The position numbers and the translations under genes are program-made. The notes beneath the pieces are model-generated. The model worked only from the letters and a program-made list of their open reading frames with translations, was not told where the DNA came from and made no database searches. A stretch of DNA of 64,000 nucleotides from Chitinivorax sp. PXF-14 (GTDB taxonomy: Bacteria > Pseudomonadota > Gammaproteobacteria > Burkholderiales > SCOH01): assembly GCF_040812015.1 (NCBI RefSeq), contig NZ_JBFNXJ010000010.1, positions 1 through 64,000 of the forward strand, read 5' to 3'. Shown here piece by piece: positions 34,241-43,189 of the stretch (position 1 is its first letter; every line of letters begins with the position of its first letter).

Positions 34241-35518
34241 ATGAATATCGAAATCAAGCATGGCCGCCTGATCGACCCGGCAAGCGGCCTCGACCAAGTT
34301 GCCGATCTCTACCTGAGCCAGGGTAAGGTTGCCGCCATCGGCGCCGCACCGGCGGGGTTCGTGGCTGACAAGACCATCGACGCCAGCGGCCTGGTCGTGG
34401 CGCCCGGCCTGGTGGACCTTGCCGCGCGGCTGCGCGAGCCGGGCTTCGAATACAAGGCCACGCTCGAATCCGAGATGCAGGCCGCGGTAGCCGGCGGCGT
34501 GACGAGCCTGGCCTGCCCGCCTGATACCGATCCGCCGCTCGACGAGCCGGGCCTGGTGGAAATGCTCAAGCATCGCGCGCGGCAGCTCAACCTCGCCAAC
34601 GTCTACCCGATAGGCGCGCTGACCCAGCAGTTGAAGGGCCAGCGGCTGACCGAGATGGCCGAGCTGACCGAGGCCGGCTGCGTTGCCTTCTCGCAGGCCG
34701 ACAACCCGTTCGAGAGCAATCTGTCGCTGATGCGCGCGCTGCAGTATGCCTCCACCTTCGGCTATGGCGTGTGGCTGCGCGCACGCGATTTCGGCCTGGC
34801 GGCCGGCGGCGTCGCGCATGACGGCGAGGTCGCCTCGCGGCTGGGGCTGGCACCCGTGCCGGTGGTGGCCGAAACCGTGGCAATTTCGACGGTGCTGCTG
34901 CTGGTGCGCGAGACCGGCGCTCGCGTGCACTTCTGCCGCGTCGCCAGTGCCGGCGGCCTGCAGATGATCCGCGAGGCCAAGCAGGCTGGCCTGCCGGTCA
35001 GCTGCGATGTGAGCATCCACCATGTGCACCTGTCCGACATCGACATCGGGTTTTTCGACCCGCACTTCCACCTGGTACCGCCGCTGCGCTCGACCGAAGA
35101 CCGCGCGGCGATCCGCGCGGCCTTGCTCGATGGCACGATCGACGTGATCTGCTCCGACCATACCCCGGTCGATGAAGACGCCAAGCTGCTGCCGTTTGCC
35201 GAATCCGAGCCGGGTGCCACGGGCCTCGAGCTGCTGCTGACGCTGACGCTGAAATGGGCCGAGGAGGCGAAGCTGCCGCTGGCCCGGGCGCTGGCCAAGA
35301 TCACCACCGAATCTGCCCGGGTGCTGGGCATTGCGGCCGGCAAGCTGGCCGTGGGCGAGACCGCGGATGTGTGCGTGTTCGATCCCGAGCGCGAGTGGAA
35401 GGTCGAGCCGAAACAGCTGGTCAGCCAGGGCAAGAATTCGCCGTTTGCCGGTTTGCCGGTGCGTGGTAAAGTGCGCTTCACTTTCGTCAACGGCCAGCTC
35501 GTTTACGCAATCGAATGA
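34241..35518 (+). CDS. pyrX: Dihydroorotase-like subunit lacking the metal-binding His pair (PyrX/PyrC')
   Basis: This 425-residue protein has the dihydroorotase fold (cyclic amidohydrolase) but its first metal motif reads DLAARLREPG (59-68) where active enzymes have DMHVHLREPG: both His are replaced, by Ala61 and Arg63. Later segments (SIHHVHLSD, VICSDHTPVDEDAKLLPFAESEPGATGLE) remain. In Pseudomonas the equivalent pyrC' product is inactive and is needed for assembly of the ATCase dodecamer with PyrB; the same role is inferred here. ATG follows the pyrB stop directly. True dihydroorotase must be elsewhere in the genome. Confidence 0.88.
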   Translation: MNIEIKHGRLIDPASGLDQVADLYLSQGKVAAIGAAPAGFVADKTIDASGLVVAPGLVDLAARLREPGFEYKATLESEMQAAVAGGVTSLACPPDTDPPLDEPGLVEMLKHRARQLNLANVYPIGALTQQLKGQRLTEMAELTEAGCVAFSQADNPFESNLSLMRALQYASTFGYGVWLRARDFGLAAGGVAHDGEVASRLGLAPVPVVAETVAISTVLLLVRETGARVHFCRVASAGGLQMIREAKQAGLPVSCDVSIHHVHLSDIDIGFFDPHFHLVPPLRSTEDRAAIRAALLDGTIDVICSDHTPVDEDAKLLPFAESEPGATGLELLLTLTLKWAEEAKLPLARALAKITTESARVLGIAAGKLAVGETADVCVFDPEREWKVEPKQLVSQGKNSPFAGLPVRGKVRFTFVNGQLVYAIE

Positions 35519-35557
35519 CCCACCGGAGGCCGCCAGCCGGCTTCATGGATGGAGGAG

Positions 35558-35582
35558 GCGCGGCGTCGGGAGAACGCCGCGC
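35558..35582 (+). terminator. Hairpin after pyrX, weak terminator candidate
   Basis: GCGCGGCGT (35558-35566) pairs with ACGCCGCGC (35574-35582) around a 7-nt loop. No T-run follows, so termination would need Rho; the site separates the pyr operon from the acyl-CoA-binding protein gene. Confidence 0.35.
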
Positions 35583-35652
35583 AACACAATAACAGCCGCC
35601 AGAGCGGCCGATAACCACACCATATTTTGCTTCTACTACAAAGGGAAACACC

Positions 35653-35910
35653 ATGTCCGACCTGAAAGCGCAATTCGAACAAGCCCAAAAAGACATCCTG
35701 ACGCTCTCCGAAGCGCCCGACAACCAGACCAAGCTCAAGCTGTACTCGCTGTTCAAGCAGGCATCGAGCGGCGACGTGGCCGGCGACCGTCCCGGCATGA
35801 TGGACTTCGTCAACCGCGCCAAGTACGACGCCTGGGCCGAGCACAAGGGCAAGTCGGCTGACCAAGCCATGCAGGACTACATCGGCCTGGTTAAGAAGCT
35901 GCTCGGCTAA
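35653..35910 (+). CDS. Acyl-CoA-binding protein (ACBP)
   Basis: This 85-residue four-helix protein binds long-chain acyl-CoA in the cytosol. The family signature is clear: LYSLFKQASSGDVAGDRPGMMDFVNRAKYDAWAEHKGKSADQAMQDYIGLVKKLL, matching the LYxxYKQATxGD...P and KYDAWxxxKGxS positions. Length equals that of the isolated ACBP domain. It has its own SD region (AAAGGGAAAC) and a strong terminator, so it is a single-gene unit. Confidence 0.92.
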   Translation: MSDLKAQFEQAQKDILTLSEAPDNQTKLKLYSLFKQASSGDVAGDRPGMMDFVNRAKYDAWAEHKGKSADQAMQDYIGLVKKLLG

Positions 35911-35927
35911 GCGACACTTCTTCTGCG

Positions 35928-35961
35928 AAAACGGGGCTGCCACGCAGCCCCGTTTTGTTTT
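35928..35961 (+). terminator. Intrinsic terminator of the ACBP gene
   Basis: AAAACGGGGCTGC (35928-35940) pairs with GCAGCCCCGTTTT (35944-35956) with a 3-nt loop, continuing into GTTTT. Confidence 0.85.
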
Positions 35962-36238
35962 CTGGTCTATGCTGGCGAAGGAAGCCTGCAGACCTGGCAT
36001 GGCGGGTACCGGTGGATGGCTGGCGCGAGTACGGGGCGCTTGCTGGCCAAGTGGCGAGCGCACAAATTATCAAGTTTTGTATCGCATCCACCGCTAGAGT
36101 CTTGGCTCAGATGCAACCGCATCACCGATTTGCCCCTGCCATACCGCGGACCTCGCGGTGGGTAGTTTGGGGTGGGGGCTTAGGCAGCCACCCCAATTTT
36201 CTTCCCGGCCCCACGCGATGCGTGATGGCCCAAAAAAC
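35962..36238. other. Intergenic region between ACBP and ubiK terminators
   Basis: About 280 bp between two strong terminators of convergent genes. I see no gene, promoter pair or repeat. A CCCC/GGGG-rich patch near 36170-36195 could fold (TTGGGGTGGGGG with CCACCCCAA), with no assigned role. Confidence 0.4.
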
Positions 36239-36268
36239 AAAACGCCTTGCCGACTGGCAAGGCGTTTT
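36233..36268 (-). terminator. Intrinsic terminator of ubiK
   Basis: AAAACGCCTTGCC (36239-36251) and GGCAAGGCGTTTT (36256-36268) form a perfect 13-bp stem with a 4-nt loop; in the minus direction a T-rich tract follows. It is close to symmetric and may act both ways. Confidence 0.85.
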
Positions 36269-36288
36269 GTTTCATGTAGCCGTCTGTT

Positions 36289-36540
36289 TCAGGCGGCGTC
36301 GCTCGGCGGCAGTTTCTGTTCCAGCTCTGCAATACGCGCTTCGAGCTGGCTCAGCTTCTCGCGTGTGCGTTTGAGCACTTCCTGCTGGATGTCGAACTCC
36401 TCGCGCGTGACCAGGTCGAGGCGCGTGAAAGCCGCGCCGAGCATGGCTTTCACGTTCTTCTCCATATCCTTGGCCGGGCTGCTGGCCAAGGTCTCGCTGA
36501 TCTTGGCACTGATGTCTTCCATGATTTTCTGGCGCAGCAT
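36289..36540 (-). CDS. ubiK: Ubiquinone biosynthesis accessory factor UbiK (BMFP family)
   Basis: This 83-residue protein belongs to the BMFP domain family: DISAKISETLASSPAKDMEKNVKAMLGAAFTRLDLVTREEFDIQQEVLKRTREKLSQLEARIAELE, shown here by its ends. The first half is an amphipathic, membrane-binding helix and the second half a trimeric coiled coil. In E. coli, UbiK with UbiJ assists the aerobic coenzyme Q complex. Length fits. It stands alone with its own terminator; ubiJ is not in the window. Confidence 0.87.
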   Translation of the reverse strand: MLRQKIMEDISAKISETLASSPAKDMEKNVKAMLGAAFTRLDLVTREEFDIQQEVLKRTREKLSQLEARIAELEQKLPPSDAA

Positions 36541-36626
36541 ATCGGTACTCCCGCTTGTTCAATTCAGCTGCAAGTCTAGCAAAAAGGCGGCGCCGAGGCT
36601 CGTCCGGCAGACATGGCGACATCGTT

Positions 36627-37559
36627 TCATAGCAATTTCTGCATGAAAGCCAGGTCCAGCCAGCGCTCGAACTTGTAGCCAATCTCGCGGAAACGGCCTG
36701 CCTCGGCGAAGCCGAAGTGACGGTGCAATTGCAGGCTAGGCCGGTTGTCCGTGTCGATCACCGCGATGATGCTGTGGTATCCCCCTGCCCTGGCGGCGCC
36801 GACCAGCGCCTGCATCAGCAGCGCGCCGATTCCCTGGCCGCGGTGGCGTGCGTCGAGATGGAGCGAGCATTCCAGCGTGTAACGGTAAGCCGGACGAGGG
36901 CGAAAGCTGCCGAGCGAGGCCCAGCCGACGACGATGCCCTCAACGGTGGCGACGAACACCGGCAGACGCTGCTCGCGGACTGCCGCATACCAGGCCTGCT
37001 GGCCGGCCAGCGAGCGCGGCTGCTCCTCGAACGAAGCGGTGCTGGTCAGCACCACATCGTTGTAGATGTCGACGATGGCTGGCAGATCGGCCTCGATGGC
37101 CGGGCGGACGTCGATGCGATGGAGCGTGAGCAACATGCAGCTGGCGCTGACCGGGCACTGCTGCTGCCATTGGCGCGATGCGTGCAGTGGCTCGGGCAGC
37201 GCGCTGCGCTCGACCGGTGTGAAGCCGAAACGTGGAAACCAGTCTGCCGCGCTGCTCGTCAGCAGGCCCAGGCACAGCACGCCGCTGGTCTGGGCGCGGG
37301 CGATGCAGGCATTCACCAGCCGGCTGGCGACGCCCTGCCGCTGGCTGGCTGGCCGCACCGCCACCGAGCGCAGCAAGCCGAAGCGCCCATGGCGCTCGAA
37401 ACCGGCTACGCCGACGACGACATCGCCCGTACGAGCCACGAGAAAATCGGCAAGGTGATCGGCTGCATCGTCATGGGGCAGCTGCGCCGCCTCCAGCAGA
37501 TTGACGATGGCCGCCCAGTCGGCGGGGCGGGCGGCGGCGATGGTAAGGGGAGTGCTCAT
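36627..37559 (-). CDS. Double GNAT acetyltransferase (ArsN2-like + phosphinothricin acetyltransferase-like)
   Basis: This 310-residue protein is a tandem of two GNAT domains. The N-terminal one (about 1-145) has GLLRSVAVRPASQRQGVASRLV and WFPRFGFTPVERSALP, resembling the arsenic-associated ArsN2 type. The C-terminal one (about 150-310) resembles phosphinothricin/arsinothricin/methionine-sulfone acetyltransferases: VRPAIEADLPAIVDIYNDVV, TASFEEQPRS, ECSLHLDARHRGQGIGALLM, NRPSLQLHRHFGFAEAGRFREIGYKF. Such enzymes detoxify amino-acid analogue antibiotics by N-acetylation; that role is inference. It overlaps a MarR gene by ATGA, with a large palindrome upstream, so it is an inducible two-gene unit. 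No ars genes are nearby. Confidence 0.75.
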   Translation of the reverse strand: MSTPLTIAAARPADWAAIVNLLEAAQLPHDDAADHLADFLVARTGDVVVGVAGFERHGRFGLLRSVAVRPASQRQGVASRLVNACIARAQTSGVLCLGLLTSSAADWFPRFGFTPVERSALPEPLHASRQWQQQCPVSASCMLLTLHRIDVRPAIEADLPAIVDIYNDVVLTSTASFEEQPRSLAGQQAWYAAVREQRLPVFVATVEGIVVGWASLGSFRPRPAYRYTLECSLHLDARHRGQGIGALLMQALVGAARAGGYHSIIAVIDTDNRPSLQLHRHFGFAEAGRFREIGYKFERWLDLAFMQKLL

Positions 37560-37999
37560 GGTTGGGGCTCCGAAGGCGAGGTCAGGGCTTGCAGGAGGGC
37601 TTGCAGGGCGGTGTTGACGTCAGCGCGCTGGGCCGCCGTCAACCGCGCCAGGACGGATTCGCCATGGCCGTTGAGCAATGCTTCGAGAGACTGTGCGCGG
37701 CTTAGACCGTCGGCCGTCAGCGTCAACTCCACCGCGCGTTTGTCGGTGGTCGACGGAGCCTTGCTGAGCAGGCCGTCGCCTACCATTTGTTCGACCACCC
37801 GGCTGACCCAGCTTTTCTCCAGGTTGAGCCTGCTGGCCAGGTTCTGCTGCGACAGCTGCCCGGCCCGTTTGAGCTCGGTCAGGATGTGGCAGCGCGTGGT
37901 GCTGAGCATGTCTGCATCGCAGGCCAGCGCTTGGCGCTGGGACTGCACATAGCGGCGGACGACCTCGCGCAACAGGGCGCCGGATTCGAGAGTAGTCAT
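37556..37999 (-). CDS. MarR-family transcriptional regulator
   Basis: This 147-residue winged-helix protein has the MarR core: TTRCHILTELKRAGQLSQQNLASRLNLEKSWVSRVVEQMVGDGLLSKAPSTTDKRAVELTLTADG, shown here by its extent, including the recognition helix around EKSWVSRVVEQM and the wing DKRAVELTLT. It is encoded just ahead of the double-GNAT gene with a 4-bp overlap. A perfect 10-bp inverted repeat about 45 bp upstream is the likely autoregulatory operator. The start is uncertain: ATG at 37999 or 38023, neither with a clear SD. Confidence 0.82.
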   Translation of the reverse strand: MTTLESGALLREVVRRYVQSQRQALACDADMLSTTRCHILTELKRAGQLSQQNLASRLNLEKSWVSRVVEQMVGDGLLSKAPSTTDKRAVELTLTADGLSRAQSLEALLNGHGESVLARLTAAQRADVNTALQALLQALTSPSEPQP

Positions 38000-38035
38000 G
38001 ATTTTGGTTGCTAATGACAACATAACCAGTGTTGA

Positions 38036-38638
<603 letters not shown>

Positions 38639-38658
38639 CATTCCAAGGAGAGGGACTC

Positions 38659-40185
38659 ATGAAGAAGTTACTCGCGACACTGGCCCTGTTCGGGGCCATG
38701 CTCGCCGCCCCGAGTTGGGCGGATGATGTCAAGCCGGCCGATACCGCGCCGGCTGCCACGGCTGCGGCACCTGCCGCCGCGCCGGTGGCCGCCCCTGCCA
38801 CAGAGGTCAAGCCGGCAGATACCGCCGCACCCGCTGCCGCCACTGCGGCACCTGCAGTCGCGGCGCCCGCCCCAGTGCCCAACAAGGGCGACAATGCCTG
38901 GCTGATCGTCGCAGCGGCACTGGTGATCCTGATGTCGATCCCTGGTCTGGCGCTGTTCTACGGCGGCCTGGTGCGCTCCAAGAACATGCTGTCGGTGCTG
39001 ATGCAGGTGTTCTCGGTGTTCTCGCTGATCTCTCTGCTGTGGGTCGTGTACGGCTACAGCGTGGCGTTCACCGAGGGTAACGCGTACTTCGGCGGCTTCT
39101 CCAAGCTGTTGCTCAAGGGCATTACGCCGGATTCGGTGGCTGCGACCTTCACCAAGGGCGTGGTGGTTTCCGAGTTCATCTATGTCGTGTTCCAGGGCGC
39201 GTTTGCAGCCATCACCTGCGGCCTGATCGTCGGTGCCTTTGCCGAGCGCGTGAAGTTCTCCGCCGTGCTGCTGTTCTGCGTGCTGTGGTTCACCTTTGCC
39301 TACCTGCCGATGGCGCACATCGTCTGGTACTGGGCTGGCCCGGATGCCTACACCACGCAGGCTGCCGCTGATGCTGCGACCGCGACTGCCGGCCTGATGT
39401 TCCAAAAGGGTGCACTCGACTTCGCCGGTGGCACCGTGGTTCACATCAACGCCGCAATGGCCGGCCTGGTGGGTGCCTACATGGTGGGCAAGCGCGTTGG
39501 CTACGGCAAGGATGCGATGACCCCGCACAGCCTGACCATGACCATGATCGGTGCCTCGCTGCTGTGGTTCGGCTGGTTCGGCTTCAACGCCGGTTCCGCA
39601 CTCGAAGCCAACGGCGTGGCTGCCCTCGCCTTCGTCAACACCTGGGTGGCCACTGCTGCCGCGGCTTGCGCATGGCTGTTCGCCGAATGGCTGCTGAAGG
39701 GCAAGCCCTCGCTGCTCGGTGCTGCATCGGGTGCCGTTGCCGGCCTGGTTGCGATCACCCCGGCTTGCGGTTTCGTTGGCGTCGGTGGTGCGATCGTCAT
39801 CGGCCTGCTGGCTGGCGCGGTCTGCCTGTGGGGCGTGCATGGCCTGAAGAAGCTGCTCGGTGCCGATGATGCGCTCGACGTGTTCGGGGTGCATGGCGTG
39901 GGTGGTATCCTCGGCGCGCTGCTGACTGGTGTGTTCGCCTCGCCCGACCTCGGTGGTACCGGCGTGTGGGACTATGTTGCCAACGCCGTCACGCCGAACT
40001 ACTCGATCGCGGCGCAAGTCAAGATCCAGGCCATGGGCGTGGGCCTGACCCTGCTCTGGTCCGGTATTGTGTCGGTTGTCGCTTACAAGCTCGTCGATAT
40101 CGTGATCGGCCTGCGTGTCAGCGAAGAAAGCGAGCGCGAAGGTCTGGACGTGACTTCGCACGGCGAAAAGGCATACAACATGTAA
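38659..40185 (+). CDS. amtB: Ammonium transporter AmtB with Ala/Pro-rich periplasmic extension
   Basis: This 508-residue channel has 11 TM helices after processing. Signature elements: GDNAWLIVAAALVILMSIPGLALFYGGLVR, conserved His pair region (DFAGGTVVHINAAMAGLVG, and VFGVHGVGGILGALLTG), and FGWFGFNAGSALEANG. A Sec signal (KLLATLALFGAMLAAPSWADD) is followed by an unusual low-complexity stretch of about 50 residues. It contains two copies of VKPADTA and is dominated by Ala, Pro and Thr, which would lie in the periplasm. Co-transcribed with glnK. A terminator follows. Confidence 0.95.
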   Translation: MKKLLATLALFGAMLAAPSWADDVKPADTAPAATAAAPAAAPVAAPATEVKPADTAAPAAATAAPAVAAPAPVPNKGDNAWLIVAAALVILMSIPGLALFYGGLVRSKNMLSVLMQVFSVFSLISLLWVVYGYSVAFTEGNAYFGGFSKLLLKGITPDSVAATFTKGVVVSEFIYVVFQGAFAAITCGLIVGAFAERVKFSAVLLFCVLWFTFAYLPMAHIVWYWAGPDAYTTQAAADAATATAGLMFQKGALDFAGGTVVHINAAMAGLVGAYMVGKRVGYGKDAMTPHSLTMTMIGASLLWFGWFGFNAGSALEANGVAALAFVNTWVATAAAACAWLFAEWLLKGKPSLLGAASGAVAGLVAITPACGFVGVGGAIVIGLLAGAVCLWGVHGLKKLLGADDALDVFGVHGVGGILGALLTGVFASPDLGGTGVWDYVANAVTPNYSIAAQVKIQAMGVGLTLLWSGIVSVVAYKLVDIVIGLRVSEESEREGLDVTSHGEKAYNM

Positions 40186-40208
40186 TCCGAACGGATCACG
40201 GTTGTTCA

Positions 40209-40236
40209 GGAAAAGGGCGCTGCGGCGCCCTTTTCC
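40209..40236 (+). terminator. Intrinsic terminator of glnK-amtB
   Basis: GGAAAAGGGCGC (40209-40220) pairs with GCGCCCTTTTCC (40225-40236) around TGCG. The stem ends in TTTT in the plus direction. Confidence 0.8.
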
Positions 40237-40400
40237 GTTCGCTGCCGGCCCATCGTGTGCGGGTAGGCACGCACGCCGGGCTGGCTGTGGGCGGGCAGGC
40301 CCGAAACGTCGGAATTGACGGTTTTGTCCCGGCCGGGCGCCATGCTATGCTGCACGCGATTTTCACCGGGCTCGCCCCGTCATCCAAGGTTTTCTGCCCC

Positions 40401-42371
40401 ATGTCAGTCCAGCAATACGACGAATCTTCGGTCAAGGTGCTCAAGGGTCTGGAGCCGGTCAAGCACCGGCCCGGCATGTATACCCGCACCGAAAACCCGC
40501 TCCACATCATCCAGGAAGTCATCGACAACGCGGCCGACGAGGCGCTGGCAGGCTTCTGCAAGGCGATCAATGTGCGCGTGCACAGCGATGGCTCGATCTC
40601 GGTGGCGGACGATGGGCGCGGCATTCCGGTTGGCATCCATCCCGAGATGGGCGTGCCGACGGTCGAGGTGGTGTTCACGCAGCTGCACGCGGGCGGCAAG
40701 TTCAACAAGAAGGATGGCGGCGCCTACAGCTTCTCCGGCGGCCTGCACGGCGTCGGCGTCAGCGTGACCAACGCGCTGTCGACACGGCTCGAGGTGGTGG
40801 TCAAGCGCGACGGCGCCGAGAACCGCCTGGTGTTCGGCGACGGCTTCGTGGTCGAGCCGCTGGCGCAGATCAAGGAAATCGCCAAGAAGGCGACCGGTAC
40901 CTTCGTGCGTGCCTGGCCCGACGCCAAGTATTTCGATTCGCCCAACATCCCGATGGGCGAACTCGAACATATCCTGCGCTCGAAAGCGGTGCTGCTGCCC
41001 GGCATCACGGTCAGCCTGACCATCGAGAAGCGCGATGGCAGCGAAGATGCCAAGAGCTGGTGCTACCCTGACGGCCTCGCCGGCTACCTGTCGGAGATGC
41101 TGGCCGAGCAGGAACTGGCGGTGCCGCTGTTCAAGGGCGAGAAATACGCCGGCAGCGATTCCGAAACCTTCGCGCCGGGTGAAGGCGCGTCCTGGGTGAT
41201 CACCTGGACCGAAGAAGGCGGCATCTCGCGTGAATCCTACGTCAACCTGATCCCGACGCCGTCCGGCGGCACGCACGAGACAGGCCTGCGCGACGGCGTG
41301 TTCAACGCGATTAAGAGCTTCGTCGACATGCACAGCCTGCTGCCCAAGGGCGTCAAGCTGCTGCCGGAAGACGTGTTCGCACGGGCGTCCTTCGTGCTGT
41401 CGGCCAAGGTGCTCGACCCGCAGTTCCAGGGCCAGACCAAGGAGCGCCTGTCGAGCCGCGACGCGGTGCGTCTGGTATCGAGCATGCTCAAGGACCCGTT
41501 CGAGCTGTGGTTGAACGAGCACATCGAATACGGCAAGAAGCTCGCCGAGCTGGCCATCCGCCAGGCGCAGAGCCGCATGCGCGCAGCGCAGAAGGTGGTG
41601 AAGAAGAAGTCGTCGGGCGTCGCCGTGTTGCCGGGCAAGCTGACCGACTGCACTTCCGACGATACCTCGCGCACCGAGCTGTTCCTGGTCGAGGGCGACT
41701 CGGCCGGCGGTTCGGCCAAGCAGGGACGCGACAAGGATTTCCAGGCCATCCTGCCCTTGCGCGGCAAGGTGCTGAACAGCTGGGAAGTCGACAAGAACGA
41801 GCTGTTCGGCAACAACGAGATTCACGATATTGCCGTCGCCCTGGGGGTGGACCCGCATACCGTGGACGAGGTCGCCGACATCTCGGGCCTGCGCTACGGC
41901 AAGCTGCTGATCATGTCGGATGCCGACGTCGATGGCTCGCACATCCAGGTGCTGCTGTTGACCTTGTTCTACCGCCACTTCCCGCAGCTGATCAAGAATG
42001 GCCACATCTATATCGCACAGCCGCCGCTGTACCGCGTCGACGTGCCCGGCCAGGGCAAGAACAAGCCGCCGCGCAAGTATTACGCGCTCGATAACGGCGA
42101 GCTCGAGGCGATCGAGGACAAGCTGAGGCTGGAAAAGGTGCGCGAGGGCAGCTGGCAGATCTCGCGCTTCAAGGGCCTGGGCGAGATGAATGCGGAACAG
42201 CTGTTCGAGACCACGATGAGCCCGGACACGCGCCGCACGCTCAAGGTCAGCATCGAGGACGTGGCCGCCGACACGCGCCGCATCATGAACATGCTGATGG
42301 GCAAGGGCGAAGCATCGAGCCGCCGCGCGTGGCTGGAGCGCCACGGCAATGCGGCTGAGGGCGATATCTGA
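40401..42371 (+). CDS. parE: DNA topoisomerase IV subunit B
   Basis: This 656-residue ATPase subunit of topoisomerase IV decatenates daughter chromosomes with ParC. It has the GHKL ATPase domain (EVIDNAADEALAGF, VADDGRGIPVGIHPEMG, SFSGGLHGVGVSVTNALS), a transducer domain, and the TOPRIM segment (LFLVEGDSAGGSAKQGRDKDFQAILPLRGKVLN, MSDADVDGSHIQVLLLTLFYRHFP). It is shorter than GyrB and carries the ParE-type AKQGRDKDFQAI text. ATG at 40401 is the natural start. parC is not in the window. Confidence 0.93.
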   Translation: MSVQQYDESSVKVLKGLEPVKHRPGMYTRTENPLHIIQEVIDNAADEALAGFCKAINVRVHSDGSISVADDGRGIPVGIHPEMGVPTVEVVFTQLHAGGKFNKKDGGAYSFSGGLHGVGVSVTNALSTRLEVVVKRDGAENRLVFGDGFVVEPLAQIKEIAKKATGTFVRAWPDAKYFDSPNIPMGELEHILRSKAVLLPGITVSLTIEKRDGSEDAKSWCYPDGLAGYLSEMLAEQELAVPLFKGEKYAGSDSETFAPGEGASWVITWTEEGGISRESYVNLIPTPSGGTHETGLRDGVFNAIKSFVDMHSLLPKGVKLLPEDVFARASFVLSAKVLDPQFQGQTKERLSSRDAVRLVSSMLKDPFELWLNEHIEYGKKLAELAIRQAQSRMRAAQKVVKKKSSGVAVLPGKLTDCTSDDTSRTELFLVEGDSAGGSAKQGRDKDFQAILPLRGKVLNSWEVDKNELFGNNEIHDIAVALGVDPHTVDEVADISGLRYGKLLIMSDADVDGSHIQVLLLTLFYRHFPQLIKNGHIYIAQPPLYRVDVPGQGKNKPPRKYYALDNGELEAIEDKLRLEKVREGSWQISRFKGLGEMNAEQLFETTMSPDTRRTLKVSIEDVAADTRRIMNMLMGKGEASSRRAWLERHGNAAEGDI

Positions 42372-42436
42372 TCTTGCCGGGCCGGCCGCACGAGTGCTGC
42401 GGCCAGCTGTGGCGCCATGCCTGGTCCGGCGTGACT

Positions 42437-43159
42437 TCAGCGACCCTTGTCCGGCCCGACTGGCAATTGGCCGAGCTCACCGAGCCGTTGCCTGAGCTGC
42501 TGCTTGATCGCCTGCTTGTTCTGCTGGACCTTCAGCAAGGCTTCGGTGTATTGCCCGCGCTCCTTGGCATCGGCGGCGCCGTTGCGCAAGGTCTCCAGTT
42601 CGTACACCTTGTCACGTTCGGCCTCCAGCGACGTCAGCAGGTCGCTGGCAAGCGGATCCTTGGCATCGTTGGTGTATTTGTTCAGCAGCTCCATTTCCGA
42701 CTCTTCCTGCAGCTTGCCGCCAAACGGCTGGAAACCGTGTTGCTGCCGGTGCCCCTGAAAGTAGTAGAAGCCGGCGATCAGCGAGGTGCTGAGGATCAGC
42801 CCCGCCAGCTTGAGGATGAGCTTGGTGCGGCCGATATCGACCGAGCCCAGCCCGCTGCCCAGGTTGCCGCTCTCCGCCAGCTTGCCCAGCCCGGTCGGGG
42901 CTGGCGTGCCGGGGTTGATGCCGCGTTCGAGCGTGCTGGCCTGGCCCGCCGCCAGGCTCGCATCATAGACCCGGCGCCGGACCGGGTTGGATAGCAGCTC
43001 GTAGGCCTTGTCGAGTGCTGCCAGCTTCTGGTCCCGGTCAGGCCCGGGCAAGGTCTCACCGTAGCTGTGCTGGACTGCCTGGTAGGCAGCCTCGATCTCG
43101 GCTGATGTGGCGTGCTGTTCGATGCCGAGCATCGCATAGAGGGTCTTGTTGCTGCTCAC
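42437..43159 (-). CDS. Membrane-anchored J-domain-like protein lacking HPD
   Basis: This 240-residue protein starts with a DnaJ-like N-terminal fold: SNKTLYAMLGIEQHATSAEIEAAYQAVQHSYGETLPGPDRDQKLAALDKAYELLSNPVRRRVYD (residues 1-65, indicated by its landmark parts). The catalytic HPD motif of J proteins is absent; the loop has LPGPDRD instead. A TM helix follows (about 113-133: LAGLILSTSLIAGFYYF), then a long charged coiled coil (LLTSLEAERDKVYELETLRN, KVQQNKQAIKQQLRQRL). A role with DnaK is doubtful without HPD. The start is GTG at 43159 with a weak SD. Function is unknown. Confidence 0.7.
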   Translation of the reverse strand: MSSNKTLYAMLGIEQHATSAEIEAAYQAVQHSYGETLPGPDRDQKLAALDKAYELLSNPVRRRVYDASLAAGQASTLERGINPGTPAPTGLGKLAESGNLGSGLGSVDIGRTKLILKLAGLILSTSLIAGFYYFQGHRQQHGFQPFGGKLQEESEMELLNKYTNDAKDPLASDLLTSLEAERDKVYELETLRNGAADAKERGQYTEALLKVQQNKQAIKQQLRQRLGELGQLPVGPDKGR

Positions 43160-43189
43160 CAGGGCTCTCGCGTGGATGGATGGGCGGCC

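Noticed and set aside
40404-42344. Minus-strand open frame opposite parE
   Set aside because: Shadow of a certain gene.
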